51,722 nucleotides of DNA from assembly GCA_903904605.1 (NCBI GenBank), contig CAIVDC010000117.1, positions 1 to 51,722 on the forward strand. Reading direction: 5' to 3'. The notes below the pieces were generated by a model that had not been told where the DNA came from, did no database searches, and saw nothing but the letters and a program-made list of their open reading frames with translations. The DNA comes from an uncultured Sterolibacterium sp. Its GTDB lineage: Bacteria > Pseudomonadota > Gammaproteobacteria > Burkholderiales > Rhodocyclaceae. Below, one piece after another: positions 21,390 to 29,572 of this stretch (positions are counted from its first letter, which is position 1; each line of letters starts with the position of its first letter). Both the position numbers and the translations under genes were made by a program.

Positions 21390-22558
21390 TGCAACGCCGT
21401 GCCCGGGTCCGCCACGACGCTGGCGCCGACCTTCACCCCTTCGCGCTCCAGCGAGGTGACGACACGATCTCCAGGAACCAGACCGTCAACCACTTCGGTG
21501 TATTCCCAGTTCGACAGACCCGTCTTGATCTTGCGCTCGACCAGGCGGCCGTCGGCGTCGGGCAACAGCACCCGGCCACCTTCACGCAGGGCCGAGGTGG
21601 GAACGCGCACGACCTTGTCGCGCACGGCCAGGATCACCTCGACGTCGGCGCTGTAGCCGACCAATAGTCTGCCCACGGCTTCGGGATGGTCGAAATCGGC
21701 CTCGACATCGACCGTACGAGACTGCTTCTCGACCGCCGATACATAGGGCGCGACTCGCCTGACGCGGCCTGGGAAGGACTGCTTGGGCAGCGCATCGAGG
21801 CTGATCCGAACCGTCTGGCCGGCGCTGATCTTAGGCGCATCGACCTCGTCCATCGGTGCCTTGACGTAGAGGCAGGACTCGTCGATCAAGTCGATCGCCG
21901 GCGGCATCGGGATACCCGGGGGAGAGGGCGTCGAATACTCGCCGACCTCGCCGACGATCTTCGCCACCGTGCCGGCGAAGGGCGCATAGAGCACCGTGCG
22001 TCCCTGCTCGACACGGCTCGCCTCGACCCGCATCTGACTCTGCACGACGTCGGCCTTGGCGGCATCGCAGGAGGCGCGCTTGGCCCCGGCATCAGCGCGT
22101 GCCGCCTCCTCCTTGGAGATGGAGACGAAGCCCCTGGCGCGCAGATCGCTCTGACGCGCGGCGTCACTCTCGGCATTGGCGGCCACCGTGCAGGCCTCGG
22201 TGACATGCTTTCTGGCGGAAGCCACCTGAGACTGAGCCAGCGAGATCTGTGCCCGCTGATCGTCGTTCCAGAGCTTGATCAGAAGCTGGCCTTTCTTCAC
22301 GTGGTCGCCCTCCTTCACCGCCAGTACTTCGATGCGTCCGCCCAGGATGGTCGCGAGCTTGGCCCGTTGGCAGGCCTCGACCGTCCCGGCGCGGGTGTTG
22401 GCGATGGTCGATTCGACACGACCTTGGTCCACCTCTTTCAACACCACCGGAACAGGCTTGGGCCGGCCGGCCCAGCGCACGGCGGCAAAGATCAGCAGAA
22501 CCACGACGAAGGCGACGGCCAGGCGACGAATGAGGGTGATCGAAGTTGAGCGGGTCAT
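21386..22558 (-). CDS. HlyD/MacA-family periplasmic adaptor protein
   Basis: A 390-residue membrane fusion protein. It has an N-terminal anchor helix (about residues 8-26, RRLAVAFVVVLLIFAAVRW), a lipoyl half (GGRIEVLAVKEGDHVKKGQLL), an alpha-helical hairpin rich in Ala/Gln/Arg, the second lipoyl half (APFAGTVAKIVGEVGE) and beta-barrel and membrane-proximal domains. It links an inner-membrane pump to an outer-membrane channel; no TolC gene is present here. First gene of the operon, so its promoter lies in the 140-bp gap before the divergent ArsC-like gene. Confidence 0.93.
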   Translation of the reverse strand: MTRSTSITLIRRLAVAFVVVLLIFAAVRWAGRPKPVPVVLKEVDQGRVESTIANTRAGTVEACQRAKLATILGGRIEVLAVKEGDHVKKGQLLIKLWNDDQRAQISLAQSQVASARKHVTEACTVAANAESDAARQSDLRARGFVSISKEEAARADAGAKRASCDAAKADVVQSQMRVEASRVEQGRTVLYAPFAGTVAKIVGEVGEYSTPSPPGIPMPPAIDLIDESCLYVKAPMDEVDAPKISAGQTVRISLDALPKQSFPGRVRRVAPYVSAVEKQSRTVDVEADFDHPEAVGRLLVGYSADVEVILAVRDKVVRVPTSALREGGRVLLPDADGRLVERKIKTGLSNWEYTEVVDGLVPGDRVVTSLEREGVKVGASVVADPGTALQ

Positions 22559-22698
22559 GGCGGTTCGTTACTTTGTGCTTGAAAATTTTCCGGGGCAAGA
22601 CAAATATTATAGTAGCGGCGAATGAACCATTCGGATTGGGGTTCGGGATGACCGAAACAAATCGCATACTACAATAGGAGTTTTGCAGAAGGCACGCT

Positions 22699-23070
22699 AT
22701 GGTCAAGATCTACGGCATCAAGAATTGTTCGACGATGAAGAAGGCTTTCGACTGGTGCGAGGAGCATGGCGTCGAATATGAGTTCCACGACTATAAGAAG
22801 CAGGGCGTGCCCCGCGCTCGCCTGCTGCCATGGTGTCGACAGCTGGGCTGGAAGTCGCTGGTGAATACCCGCGGCACCACCTGGCGCAACCTTTCGGCCG
22901 CGCAGCAGGAGATCACCACGCAAGCCGAAGCAATCGCCCTGATGCTCGAATACCCCAGCCTCATCAAGCGGCCCGTGGTCGAAGTGACCACAATGAGCGG
23001 CGCGCAACTCCTGGTCGGCTTCGAGCCGCAACTGTTCGCAAAGTTTTTGAAGGCGGCGGGCCAAGAATGA
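22699..23070 (+). CDS. ArsC/Spx-fold protein, YffB type
   Basis: A 123-residue thioredoxin-fold protein of the ArsC family, YffB-like branch. The N-terminal YGIKNCSTMKKAFDW loop carries the single conserved cysteine (residue 10); the C-terminal conserved arginine/proline region is SLIKRPVVEV. It lacks the other cysteines of arsenate reductases, and YffB proteins are considered possible glutathione-dependent thiol reductases with unknown substrate. The ATG overlaps nothing upstream; its TGA overlaps the hslO ATG (ATGA), so the two are coupled. This suggests a role in thiol stress alongside Hsp33. Confidence 0.88.
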   Translation: MVKIYGIKNCSTMKKAFDWCEEHGVEYEFHDYKKQGVPRARLLPWCRQLGWKSLVNTRGTTWRNLSAAQQEITTQAEAIALMLEYPSLIKRPVVEVTTMSGAQLLVGFEPQLFAKFLKAAGQE

Positions 23071-23930
23071 GCGACAAAGTGATCCATTTCCTGTTCGAGG
23101 ATCTCGATATCCGCGGCGTCCTGGTGCAACTTTCCGCCGCCTGGACCGCCATGCAGCGCCGGCGCGACTACGCGCCGCCGGTCACGGCGCTGCTGGGCGA
23201 GATGGCGGCGGTGGCGGCCTTGGTCGGCAGCAACCTCAAGACGCCGGGCCGTGTCAGTTTTCAACTTCAGGGCGGGGCAGCGTTGTCGCTCCTGGTGGTC
23301 GACTGCGACGAACAGTTGCACCTGCGCGGCATGGCCCGGTGTCGAGCGAGCCCAAAGGCAGAAATCATTGCCGAGCGGCTCTCCGATCTGCTCGGCGATG
23401 GCCGCCTGCAGTTCACCCTGCAGGGCGAGCAAACGGCCCTGCCCCACTTGTCCACCGTGCCGATCGAGGGCGACACGGTCGCGGAGATTTTCGAAAACTA
23501 CCTGGTCCGGTCGGAGCAACAACCGGCGCGACTCTGGCTTTCGGCCGACGGCAGCCAGGCCTCGGGCCTGTTCCTGCAGGCCTTGCCGGGCGCCGGGAGG
23601 CGCGATGCCGACGGCTGGAGCCGCGTCCAGATACTCGCGTCGACTCTGCGCCCGGAAGAACTCTCGCTGCCGGCGGAAACACTGCTGACGCGGCTTTTTC
23701 CCGAGGAAACGATCCGCCTGTTCACACCGAGAACGGCGAGTTACCACTGCCCACGCGACGAGGACAAAGTGCGCGGCATGCTCTTTTCGCTCGGCCGCGA
23801 GGAAATCGAGAGCATCCTCAAGGAGCAAGGCGAGATCGTCATCCAGGACGAAATCTGCGGCCAGGAGTACCGCTTCGGCGCCGGCTTCATCGATCAGCTG
23901 TTTCCATCCGCAGGCAAGACCCTGCACTGA
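23067..23930 (+). CDS. hslO: Hsp33-family chaperone with an incomplete zinc centre
   Basis: A 287-residue Hsp33 homologue, a cytosolic holdase switched on by oxidation. The N-terminal substrate-binding domain is normal (VTALLGEMAAVAALVGSNLK; DTVAEIFENYLVRSEQQPAR). The C-terminal redox switch normally binds zinc with CxC and CxxC. Here the first pair reads HCPRDED (C228 kept, R230 in place of cysteine) and the second IQDEICGQEY (D261 in place of cysteine, C264 kept). So only two of four zinc cysteines remain, while spacing and surrounding residues are intact. It is coupled to the ArsC-like gene. Zinc binding and the usual two-disulfide switch look unlikely; a single C228-C264 disulfide remains possible. 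Confidence 0.92.
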   Translation: MSDKVIHFLFEDLDIRGVLVQLSAAWTAMQRRRDYAPPVTALLGEMAAVAALVGSNLKTPGRVSFQLQGGAALSLLVVDCDEQLHLRGMARCRASPKAEIIAERLSDLLGDGRLQFTLQGEQTALPHLSTVPIEGDTVAEIFENYLVRSEQQPARLWLSADGSQASGLFLQALPGAGRRDADGWSRVQILASTLRPEELSLPAETLLTRLFPEETIRLFTPRTASYHCPRDEDKVRGMLFSLGREEIESILKEQGEIVIQDEICGQEYRFGAGFIDQLFPSAGKTLH

Positions 23931-24008
23931 AGGACACCGGACCGGGCCAGGTCAGAACACGACGAGCTTGTTTCCCCGATGTCCGGAACAGCACGAGAGT
24001 AGGAACCA

Positions 24009-24023
24009 GGGGGGATCACCCCC
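24009..24023. terminator. Short GC hairpin between convergent hslO and nifJ
   Basis: GGGGG(G)ATCACCCCC forms a 5-bp GC stem in the 168-bp gap between the two stop codons. No T-run follows on either strand. A second small dyad, GCCGG/CCGGC (24094-24108), lies on the nifJ stop. Both are weak candidates for terminators. Confidence 0.35.
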
Positions 24024-24098
24024 TCGTAAATTCCCAGGATCCGCGGCTCCGAATACGCCAATGAGGAAATACGGAGATCTGAGTCACAGGCACGCCGG

Positions 24099-27000
24099 CT
24101 AATCCGGCTTCTCCCCCGATTCCCCGCTGCCGCCGCCTGCGAGCTGCTCGTAGTGGCTGTACCGCAGATCGACTTGCTTCTGGATCTCGGCCAGCTTGGC
24201 TGCCGCACCCTCGCCCTTGAGCAGCGTACGGAAGCGGCTCTCGGTCTGCGCAAACTCGCTGAAGGCAATCGACGGACGCTTCGAGTCCATCTGCATCGGG
24301 TTCTTGCCTTGCAAGACGAGACGGGGGTCAAAGCGGAACAGAGGCCAGTGACCGGCGGCAACCGCCAGTTCCTGCTGGGCGAGATTACTGGACAGATCGT
24401 AGCCCTGCTCGCGGCACGGGCTGTAGGCGATGATCAGGGACGGACCGTCATAGGCCTCGGCCTCCATGAACACCTTCAGCGTATGCATATCCTTGGCGCC
24501 GCTGGCAACGCGGGCGACATAGACATTGCCGTAGGTCATGGCGATCTGGGCCAGATCCTTCTTGCCCGTGGTCTTGCCGTTGGCCGCGAACTTGGCCACC
24601 GCGCCCAGCGGCGTGGACTTCGACGCCTGGCCGCCGGTGTTGGAATAGACCTCGGTGTCAAGCACCAGGATGTTCACGTTGCGCCCCGAGGCGATGACGT
24701 GGTCCAAGCCGGAGAAACCGATGTCGTAGGCCCATCCGTCTCCGCCCATGATCCACACGCTCTTCTTCACCAAAGCTTCTGCGACGCTCAGAAGTTCGCG
24801 AGCCTCGGGAGAATCGACGTTCGCCAGCGCCGCCCGCAATGCATCGACGCGCTCCCGCTGCTGATAGATGCCGGTTTCGCTGGATTGATCCGCCGTGAGA
24901 ATCGCCTGGCACAATGCCGGGTCAATTTGGTCTGCGAGCCGGTACACCAGTTCGCGCGCATATTCATTCTGCTTGTCGATGGTCACGCGGAAGCCCAGGC
25001 CGAACTCGGCGTTGTCCTCGAACAGGGAATTGGCCCAGGCCGGCCCTCTCCCATCGTCATTGGTGGTCCACGGCGTGGTCGGCAGATTTCCGCCGAAGAT
25101 GGACGAGCAGCCGGTGGCATTGGCCACCACCATGCGGTCGCCGAAGAGTTGGGTCGCCAGTTTGATGTAGGGGGTCTCGCCGCATCCGACGCAGGCGCCG
25201 GAAAACTCGAACAGCGGCTGTGTCAGCATGGCGCCCTTCATGGTGTTCATCTTTATCTTCTCGCGCCCGTACTCGGGCAGCCTGAGGAAGAAGTCCCAGT
25301 TGTCCTTTTCCTGCTCCCTGAGCGGCGCCTGGGGCGACATCATCAAGGCCTTCTTGGTCGGATCCTGCTTGTCCACAGCAGGGCAGATCTCGACGCACAG
25401 ATTGCAGCCGGTGCAGTCCTCTGGTGCCACCTGGTAGGCGATGTGCAGGCCGGGCTCGAACTCCTTGCCCTTGACCGGGACATGCTTGAAAGTCGGTGGT
25501 GCGGAAGCGGTCAAGGCCTGATCGAACACTTTCGAGCGGATCGCCGCATGCGGACAAACGAACGGGCACTTGCCGCAGTGGATGCACAGCTGAGCATCCC
25601 ACACCGGAATTTCCTGCGCCAGGTTGCGCTTCTCGTATTGCGTGGTGCCGGAAGGGAAAGTGCCATCCACGGGAAAGAAGGACACCGGGATCTGGTCGCC
25701 GCGGCCGGCGATGATCTCGCCCGTGACCTGGCAAACGAAGGCCGGCGCGTCGCCGGCAACCGGTGCCATCTTTTCGAAGGTGCTGGAGGCGAAAGCCGGA
25801 ATGCGCACCTCGTGCATGTTTGCCAGGGCCTCGTCGATGGCTTGGTAGTTCTTCTCGATGACATCCTTGCCCGACTTGCTGTAGGTCTTGAGCACCGCAC
25901 TCTTGATCGCCGCAATGGCATCCTCGCGCGGAATTACATTGGAGATGGCGAAGAAGCAGGTCTGCATGATGGTATTGATGCGGTTGCCCATGCCGGTTCT
26001 CTTGGCTACCGCATAGGCGTCGATGGTGTAGAAGCGCAGCTTCTTGTCTATGACCTGCTGCTGCATCCGGCGCGGCAGCGTGTCCCACACCGTTTCAGCC
26101 GGGGCGTTCGAATTGAGCAGGAATACGGCACCTTCGGCAGCCGCATCGAGAATGTCCAGACGATCGAGCAACACTGGCAGATGACAGGCGACGAAATCGG
26201 CCTGGTTGTTGCCGATGAGGTAGGAAGACAGAATGGGCCTGGGGCCAAATCGCAAATGAGAGATGGTCGTCGAGCCAGACTTCTTCGAGTCATAGACGAA
26301 GTAGCCCTGGCAGAACTGCTCGGTCTCCTCGCCAATGATCTTGATCGAGTTCTTGTTGGCCGAAACCGTGCCGTCGGAACCCAGGCCGTAGAACATGGCA
26401 CGCACCACGCCCTGGCCCGCGTCGACGGTGAAATTCTCGTCCCAGGGGAGGCTGGAGCGGGACAGGTCGTCGTTGATGCCGATGGTGAAACTGTTCTTGG
26501 GCTGCGCTTTGGCCAGTTCATCGAACACCGCCTTGATCATGCCCGGCGTGAACTCCTTCGACGACAGCCCATAGCGGCCGCCGATCACGCGCGGCACGGC
26601 CGCGAAATGTCCGTTGCCGCTGACGAAATTCTCCGCCACTGCGGTCACCACGTCCTTGTAGAGCGGCTCGCCGCCGGCACCCGGCTCCTTGTTGCGATCG
26701 AGTACGGCGATCCTCGTCACCGTCCGCGGCAGGGCCGCGAGCAGGGCCTCGGGCACGAGCGGTCTGAACAGGCGCACCTTGAGCAGGCCGAGCTTCTCGC
26801 CGCGGGCATTGAGGTGTTCCACCACTTCTTCCGTAGCGGTGGCACCCGAACCCATGATCACGATCACGCGCTCTGCGTCTGGCGCACCGAAGTATTCATA
26901 CAGCCGGTAGGAACGGCCGGTAAGGCTGGCGAACTTGTCCATCTGCGCCTGGACAATCCCCGGCATGGCTTCGTAATAGGGACTGATCGCCTCGCGCATC

Positions 27001-27752
27001 TGAAAGAACACATCCGGATTCTGCGAGGTCCCGCGCACCACCGGGTTCTCCGGCGACAAGGCGCGGGCACGATGGGCCTGCACCAACTCGTCCGAAATCA
27101 TCTCGCGCACGGTGTCGTGGCCGATCTGCTCGATCTTGCTCACTTCATGGGAGGTGCGGAAACCGTCGAAGAAATGCATCACCGGCAGCCGGCCTTCGAG
27201 TGTCGCGGCCTGGGAGATGAGCGCGAAATCGTGGGCTTCCTGGACCGAGTTGGAACAAAGCATGACCCAGCCTGTAGCCCGCGCCGCCATCACGTCGGAG
27301 TGGTCGCCGAAGATCGACAGCGCATGCGTGGCCAGGGTACGTGCCGCCACATGGAATACGGTAGGGGTCAGTTCGCCGGCGATCTTGTACATGTTGGGGA
27401 TCATCAGGAGCAGCCCCTGGGACGAGGTGAACGTCGTCGCCATCGCGCCGGTCTGAAGTGCGCCATGAATAGCGCCCGCGGCGCCGCCCTCGTGCTGCAT
27501 CTCGATCACCGCAGGGACGGTGCCCCAAAGGTTCTTGGTGCCCAGGGCCGACCACTGGTCTGCGAACTCACCCATCGGGGATGAGGGCGTGATCGGGTAG
27601 ATCGCGATCACGTCGCTGGTGAGGTGTGCAATATGGGCCGCGGCTTCGTTGGCATCCAGGGTGACCATTTCCGGCCGGCGTTGATGCGCCGCCGTCTTCG
27701 GGGTGCGCGCCCTTTCGCTGTCGGCGGCCTTGACTTGTTCTACATTCAGCAT
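24099..27752 (-). CDS. nifJ: Pyruvate:ferredoxin (flavodoxin) oxidoreductase
   Basis: A 1217-residue single-chain PFOR, which converts pyruvate and CoA to acetyl-CoA, CO2 and reduced ferredoxin or flavodoxin. The fused domains are visible in order: the N-terminal pyrimidine-binding domain (IAIYPITPSSPMGEFADQW), the gamma part, the double [4Fe-4S] insert (first cysteine C723 in CIHCGKCPFVCP; C780 in CTGCNLCVEICP), the proximal-cluster motif CVGCGETPYIK, and the ThDP diphosphate site (GGDGWAYDIGFSG; LDTEVYSNTGGQASKS). It indicates an anaerobic or microaerobic mode, and could feed electrons to nitrogenase or to ferredoxin-linked enzymes such as the AOR at 38432. AAGGAGCT precedes the ATG. Confidence 0.97.
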   Translation of the reverse strand: MLNVEQVKAADSERARTPKTAAHQRRPEMVTLDANEAAAHIAHLTSDVIAIYPITPSSPMGEFADQWSALGTKNLWGTVPAVIEMQHEGGAAGAIHGALQTGAMATTFTSSQGLLLMIPNMYKIAGELTPTVFHVAARTLATHALSIFGDHSDVMAARATGWVMLCSNSVQEAHDFALISQAATLEGRLPVMHFFDGFRTSHEVSKIEQIGHDTVREMISDELVQAHRARALSPENPVVRGTSQNPDVFFQMREAISPYYEAMPGIVQAQMDKFASLTGRSYRLYEYFGAPDAERVIVIMGSGATATEEVVEHLNARGEKLGLLKVRLFRPLVPEALLAALPRTVTRIAVLDRNKEPGAGGEPLYKDVVTAVAENFVSGNGHFAAVPRVIGGRYGLSSKEFTPGMIKAVFDELAKAQPKNSFTIGINDDLSRSSLPWDENFTVDAGQGVVRAMFYGLGSDGTVSANKNSIKIIGEETEQFCQGYFVYDSKKSGSTTISHLRFGPRPILSSYLIGNNQADFVACHLPVLLDRLDILDAAAEGAVFLLNSNAPAETVWDTLPRRMQQQVIDKKLRFYTIDAYAVAKRTGMGNRINTIMQTCFFAISNVIPREDAIAAIKSAVLKTYSKSGKDVIEKNYQAIDEALANMHEVRIPAFASSTFEKMAPVAGDAPAFVCQVTGEIIAGRGDQIPVSFFPVDGTFPSGTTQYEKRNLAQEIPVWDAQLCIHCGKCPFVCPHAAIRSKVFDQALTASAPPTFKHVPVKGKEFEPGLHIAYQVAPEDCTGCNLCVEICPAVDKQDPTKKALMMSPQAPLREQEKDNWDFFLRLPEYGREKIKMNTMKGAMLTQPLFEFSGACVGCGETPYIKLATQLFGDRMVVANATGCSSIFGGNLPTTPWTTNDDGRGPAWANSLFEDNAEFGLGFRVTIDKQNEYARELVYRLADQIDPALCQAILTADQSSETGIYQQRERVDALRAALANVDSPEARELLSVAEALVKKSVWIMGGDGWAYDIGFSGLDHVIASGRNVNILVLDTEVYSNTGGQASKSTPLGAVAKFAANGKTTGKKDLAQIAMTYGNVYVARVASGAKDMHTLKVFMEAEAYDGPSLIIAYSPCREQGYDLSSNLAQQELAVAAGHWPLFRFDPRLVLQGKNPMQMDSKRPSIAFSEFAQTESRFRTLLKGEGAAAKLAEIQKQVDLRYSHYEQLAGGGSGESGEKPD

Positions 27753-27866
27753 TTACCCAGCTCCTTGTGACAGAGCGCTCCAAGGATCAGCGCTCAATTG
27801 ATCCGAGCTTCGGCCCCGAGGCCGTTCTCGCTACCGTCGATACTGCCTGTTTCTTCGGAAATCCGT

Positions 27867-27880
27867 GTGACTTAGATCAA
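27867..27880 (-). promoter_or_regulatory. Weak FNR/ANR-like site upstream of nifJ
   Basis: On the minus strand TTGATCTAAGTCAC matches the consensus TTGAT-N4-ATCAA with a full left half and 3/5 of the right half. It lies about 115 bp before the nifJ ATG. A second TTGATC follows 9 bp away. Oxygen control would suit the enzyme, but the match is partial. Confidence 0.25.
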
Positions 27881-27904
27881 AAGGATCAAAATCGCCGGGG
27901 CAAA

Positions 27905-28726
27905 TCAGGGCTTGACAAACTTCAGGACAAACTCGTCCTTTGGCTGCGAGGGTTCAGGCGTGTTCTTATCTCGCGGGTCTGAAGGATTGCGCAGAAAGAT
28001 CCCCTCCTCAACCAGTTTGAAGCCGGCGGCCTCCACTTCCCGGCGCAGGAACGCTTCTTCAATTCGATGCAGCGTTGCCGACTCCGAGATTCCGGTACCC
28101 GGTCGGCCGGCGTGATCGGCAATCACATACACCCCTCCCGGCTTGAGCGCCTCGAACACCGCCTTGTTCATAAGCTTGCGGTCCACGCCCATGTGCCCCA
28201 GATCGTGATAGCTGAACATGATCGTCACGAGATCCAGCCGGCCGGACGCCACTTCAGGAGGCACCGGATCCTCAAACTGCCGAACGACCGGTACGAGATT
28301 GGCGACACCGGGATGACTGGCCCGTTCAGCCAACGCCTGCGCGAATGTGCGGCGAGGAACTGCGCCTGAAGCGCTTGGCGCACTCTGTCCATAAACCCTT
28401 CCGGTGGGGCCAAGCGCGCGGGCCAGCAGTTCGCTCGTGTAGCCACCGCCTGCAGCAAGATCCAGTGCCACCATGCCCGGCCTGACACCGATGAAGGCAA
28501 GCGTTTGTTCCGGTTTGCGGCGGACATCATTGCCCCGGTCAGCGGCGCTGCGGTCAGGGCTGGCGACGATCGCGGCAATGGCGTCCCGGGACTGCACGGC
28601 AGCACCCGGTGACGCCGCGGGCGCCGGACGCATGTTCAGGCAGGCGGAGAGCACGCACACCAGCGGCAGAAGCAGCGCAATAGAGCGCTTCGCCCCCAAA
28701 TTGGCGGAGCAGCCTGAAAAATTCAT
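27905..28726 (-). CDS. Lipoprotein-anchored SAM-dependent methyltransferase-like protein
   Basis: A 273-residue class I methyltransferase-fold protein: the SAM motif is VALDLAAGGGYTSELLARALG, and later strands DLVTIMFSYHDLGHMGVDRK and ALKPGGVYVIADHAG match the family. Unusually, the N-terminus is a signal sequence with a lipobox (LVCVLSAC), so the protein should be lipid-anchored outside the cytoplasm. Similar exported proteins are known in proteobacteria as putative methyltransferases without proven activity, since SAM is not expected in the periplasm. I start at ATG 28726; a codon at 28756 is also in frame. The gene lies between nifJ and a divergent CBS gene. Confidence 0.85.
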   Translation of the reverse strand: MNFSGCSANLGAKRSIALLLPLVCVLSACLNMRPAPAASPGAAVQSRDAIAAIVASPDRSAADRGNDVRRKPEQTLAFIGVRPGMVALDLAAGGGYTSELLARALGPTGRVYGQSAPSASGAVPRRTFAQALAERASHPGVANLVPVVRQFEDPVPPEVASGRLDLVTIMFSYHDLGHMGVDRKLMNKAVFEALKPGGVYVIADHAGRPGTGISESATLHRIEEAFLRREVEAAGFKLVEEGIFLRNPSDPRDKNTPEPSQPKDEFVLKFVKP

Positions 28727-28942
28727 GGTGAGTGCCCCCCCGGTTGCGATAAGCAAGTGTAGCTCACCCTCTTCCTTTGAGGAGTTCCGCCGATACGACG
28801 ATCAAACAGAGTCTTTCGGCCTATCGGAACAGGCTTGACATCATTCACGGCCAAGTCCAATGTGACAACCCACCCCGATAAAAACAAGCAAACAAGCCGG
28901 GGGCCTGATTGTAATCTGCACACTAACCGAGGAGGAACGGCC

Positions 28943-29560
28943 ATGAGAAAGCTCGTTTGCCAATCAGCTACAGCTCTTGGGTTTGCACTGCTTTCCCGCT
29001 TGGCGCTTGCTGCGCAGGAGGAGGCGCTGGATACCATTTGGCGGGTGTCGGTTTATGCCTGCGTTCTGTTCGTGGCGGCAGTCATTGTCGGGGTGTATTT
29101 CATGAGATCAAGAGACAAGCGCAGGGCACCCTTGGACAGGATATTCGAAGAGCGCAAACTGTTACAGATACACTCCGTCGGGCCCGATGCACCGGTGATC
29201 GAATGCGTGCGCATGATGGCAGCGAAGAAGATCGGCGCCCTGATCGTGATCGATGGCGAAAAACTGGTCGGCATCTTCACGGAACGGGACGCGCTGAACA
29301 AGGTTCTGGCCGCCGGCCTTGATCCCGCCAGCACGAAAATTTCCGAGGTGATGACCCGGGACCCTTACTGCGTTCCGCCGACGACGACCATCGGCGACGC
29401 GATGGCGGTAGTCACCCAGCGGCGATTCCGGCATCTGCCGGTCGTGGATAACGGCAAGGTGATCGCCGTCATATCGAGCGGCGACCTGACCCATTGGCTG
29501 GTGAAAGACCAGATGGTAGGCGACGTCCAGGAGCTCGTGGAGCTCGCCGCACGGTCCTGA
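28943..29560 (+). CDS. Membrane-tethered CBS-pair protein
   Basis: A 205-residue protein. An N-terminal signal-like segment (MRKLVCQSATALGFALLSRLALAA) is followed by a clear membrane helix (VSVYACVLFVAAVIVGVYFM, about residues 36-56). Then come two CBS motifs: IHSVGPDAPVIECVRMMAAKKIGALIVID with VGIFTERDAL, and MTRDPYCVPPTTTIGDAMAVVTQRRFRHLPVVD with VISSGDL. CBS pairs bind adenine nucleotides and act as energy or ligand sensors; the partner is unknown. GAGGAGG precedes ATG 28943. A TTGACA element at 28837 is a possible -35. It ends exactly where the convergent old yellow enzyme gene ends. Confidence 0.88.
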   Translation: MRKLVCQSATALGFALLSRLALAAQEEALDTIWRVSVYACVLFVAAVIVGVYFMRSRDKRRAPLDRIFEERKLLQIHSVGPDAPVIECVRMMAAKKIGALIVIDGEKLVGIFTERDALNKVLAAGLDPASTKISEVMTRDPYCVPPTTTIGDAMAVVTQRRFRHLPVVDNGKVIAVISSGDLTHWLVKDQMVGDVQELVELAARS

Positions 29561-29572
29561 TCAGGGCCGTGC
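29549..29572. repeat. 24-bp palindrome holding two convergent stop codons
   Basis: GCACGG-T-CCTGATCAGG-G-CCGTGC is a palindrome apart from one T/G pair. Its centre TGATCA is the stop of the CBS gene (TGA, plus strand, 29558-29560) directly against the stop of the old yellow enzyme gene (TCA, minus strand, 29561-29563). It can fold as a strong hairpin at the 3' end of both messages; no T-run follows. Confidence 0.8.

Noticed and set aside
24153..27584. A 1143-codon open frame on the plus strand opposite nifJ
   Set aside because: Same artefact of strong third-position GC bias; translated sequence is His/Arg/Gly-rich without domains, while nifJ shows all expected motifs.
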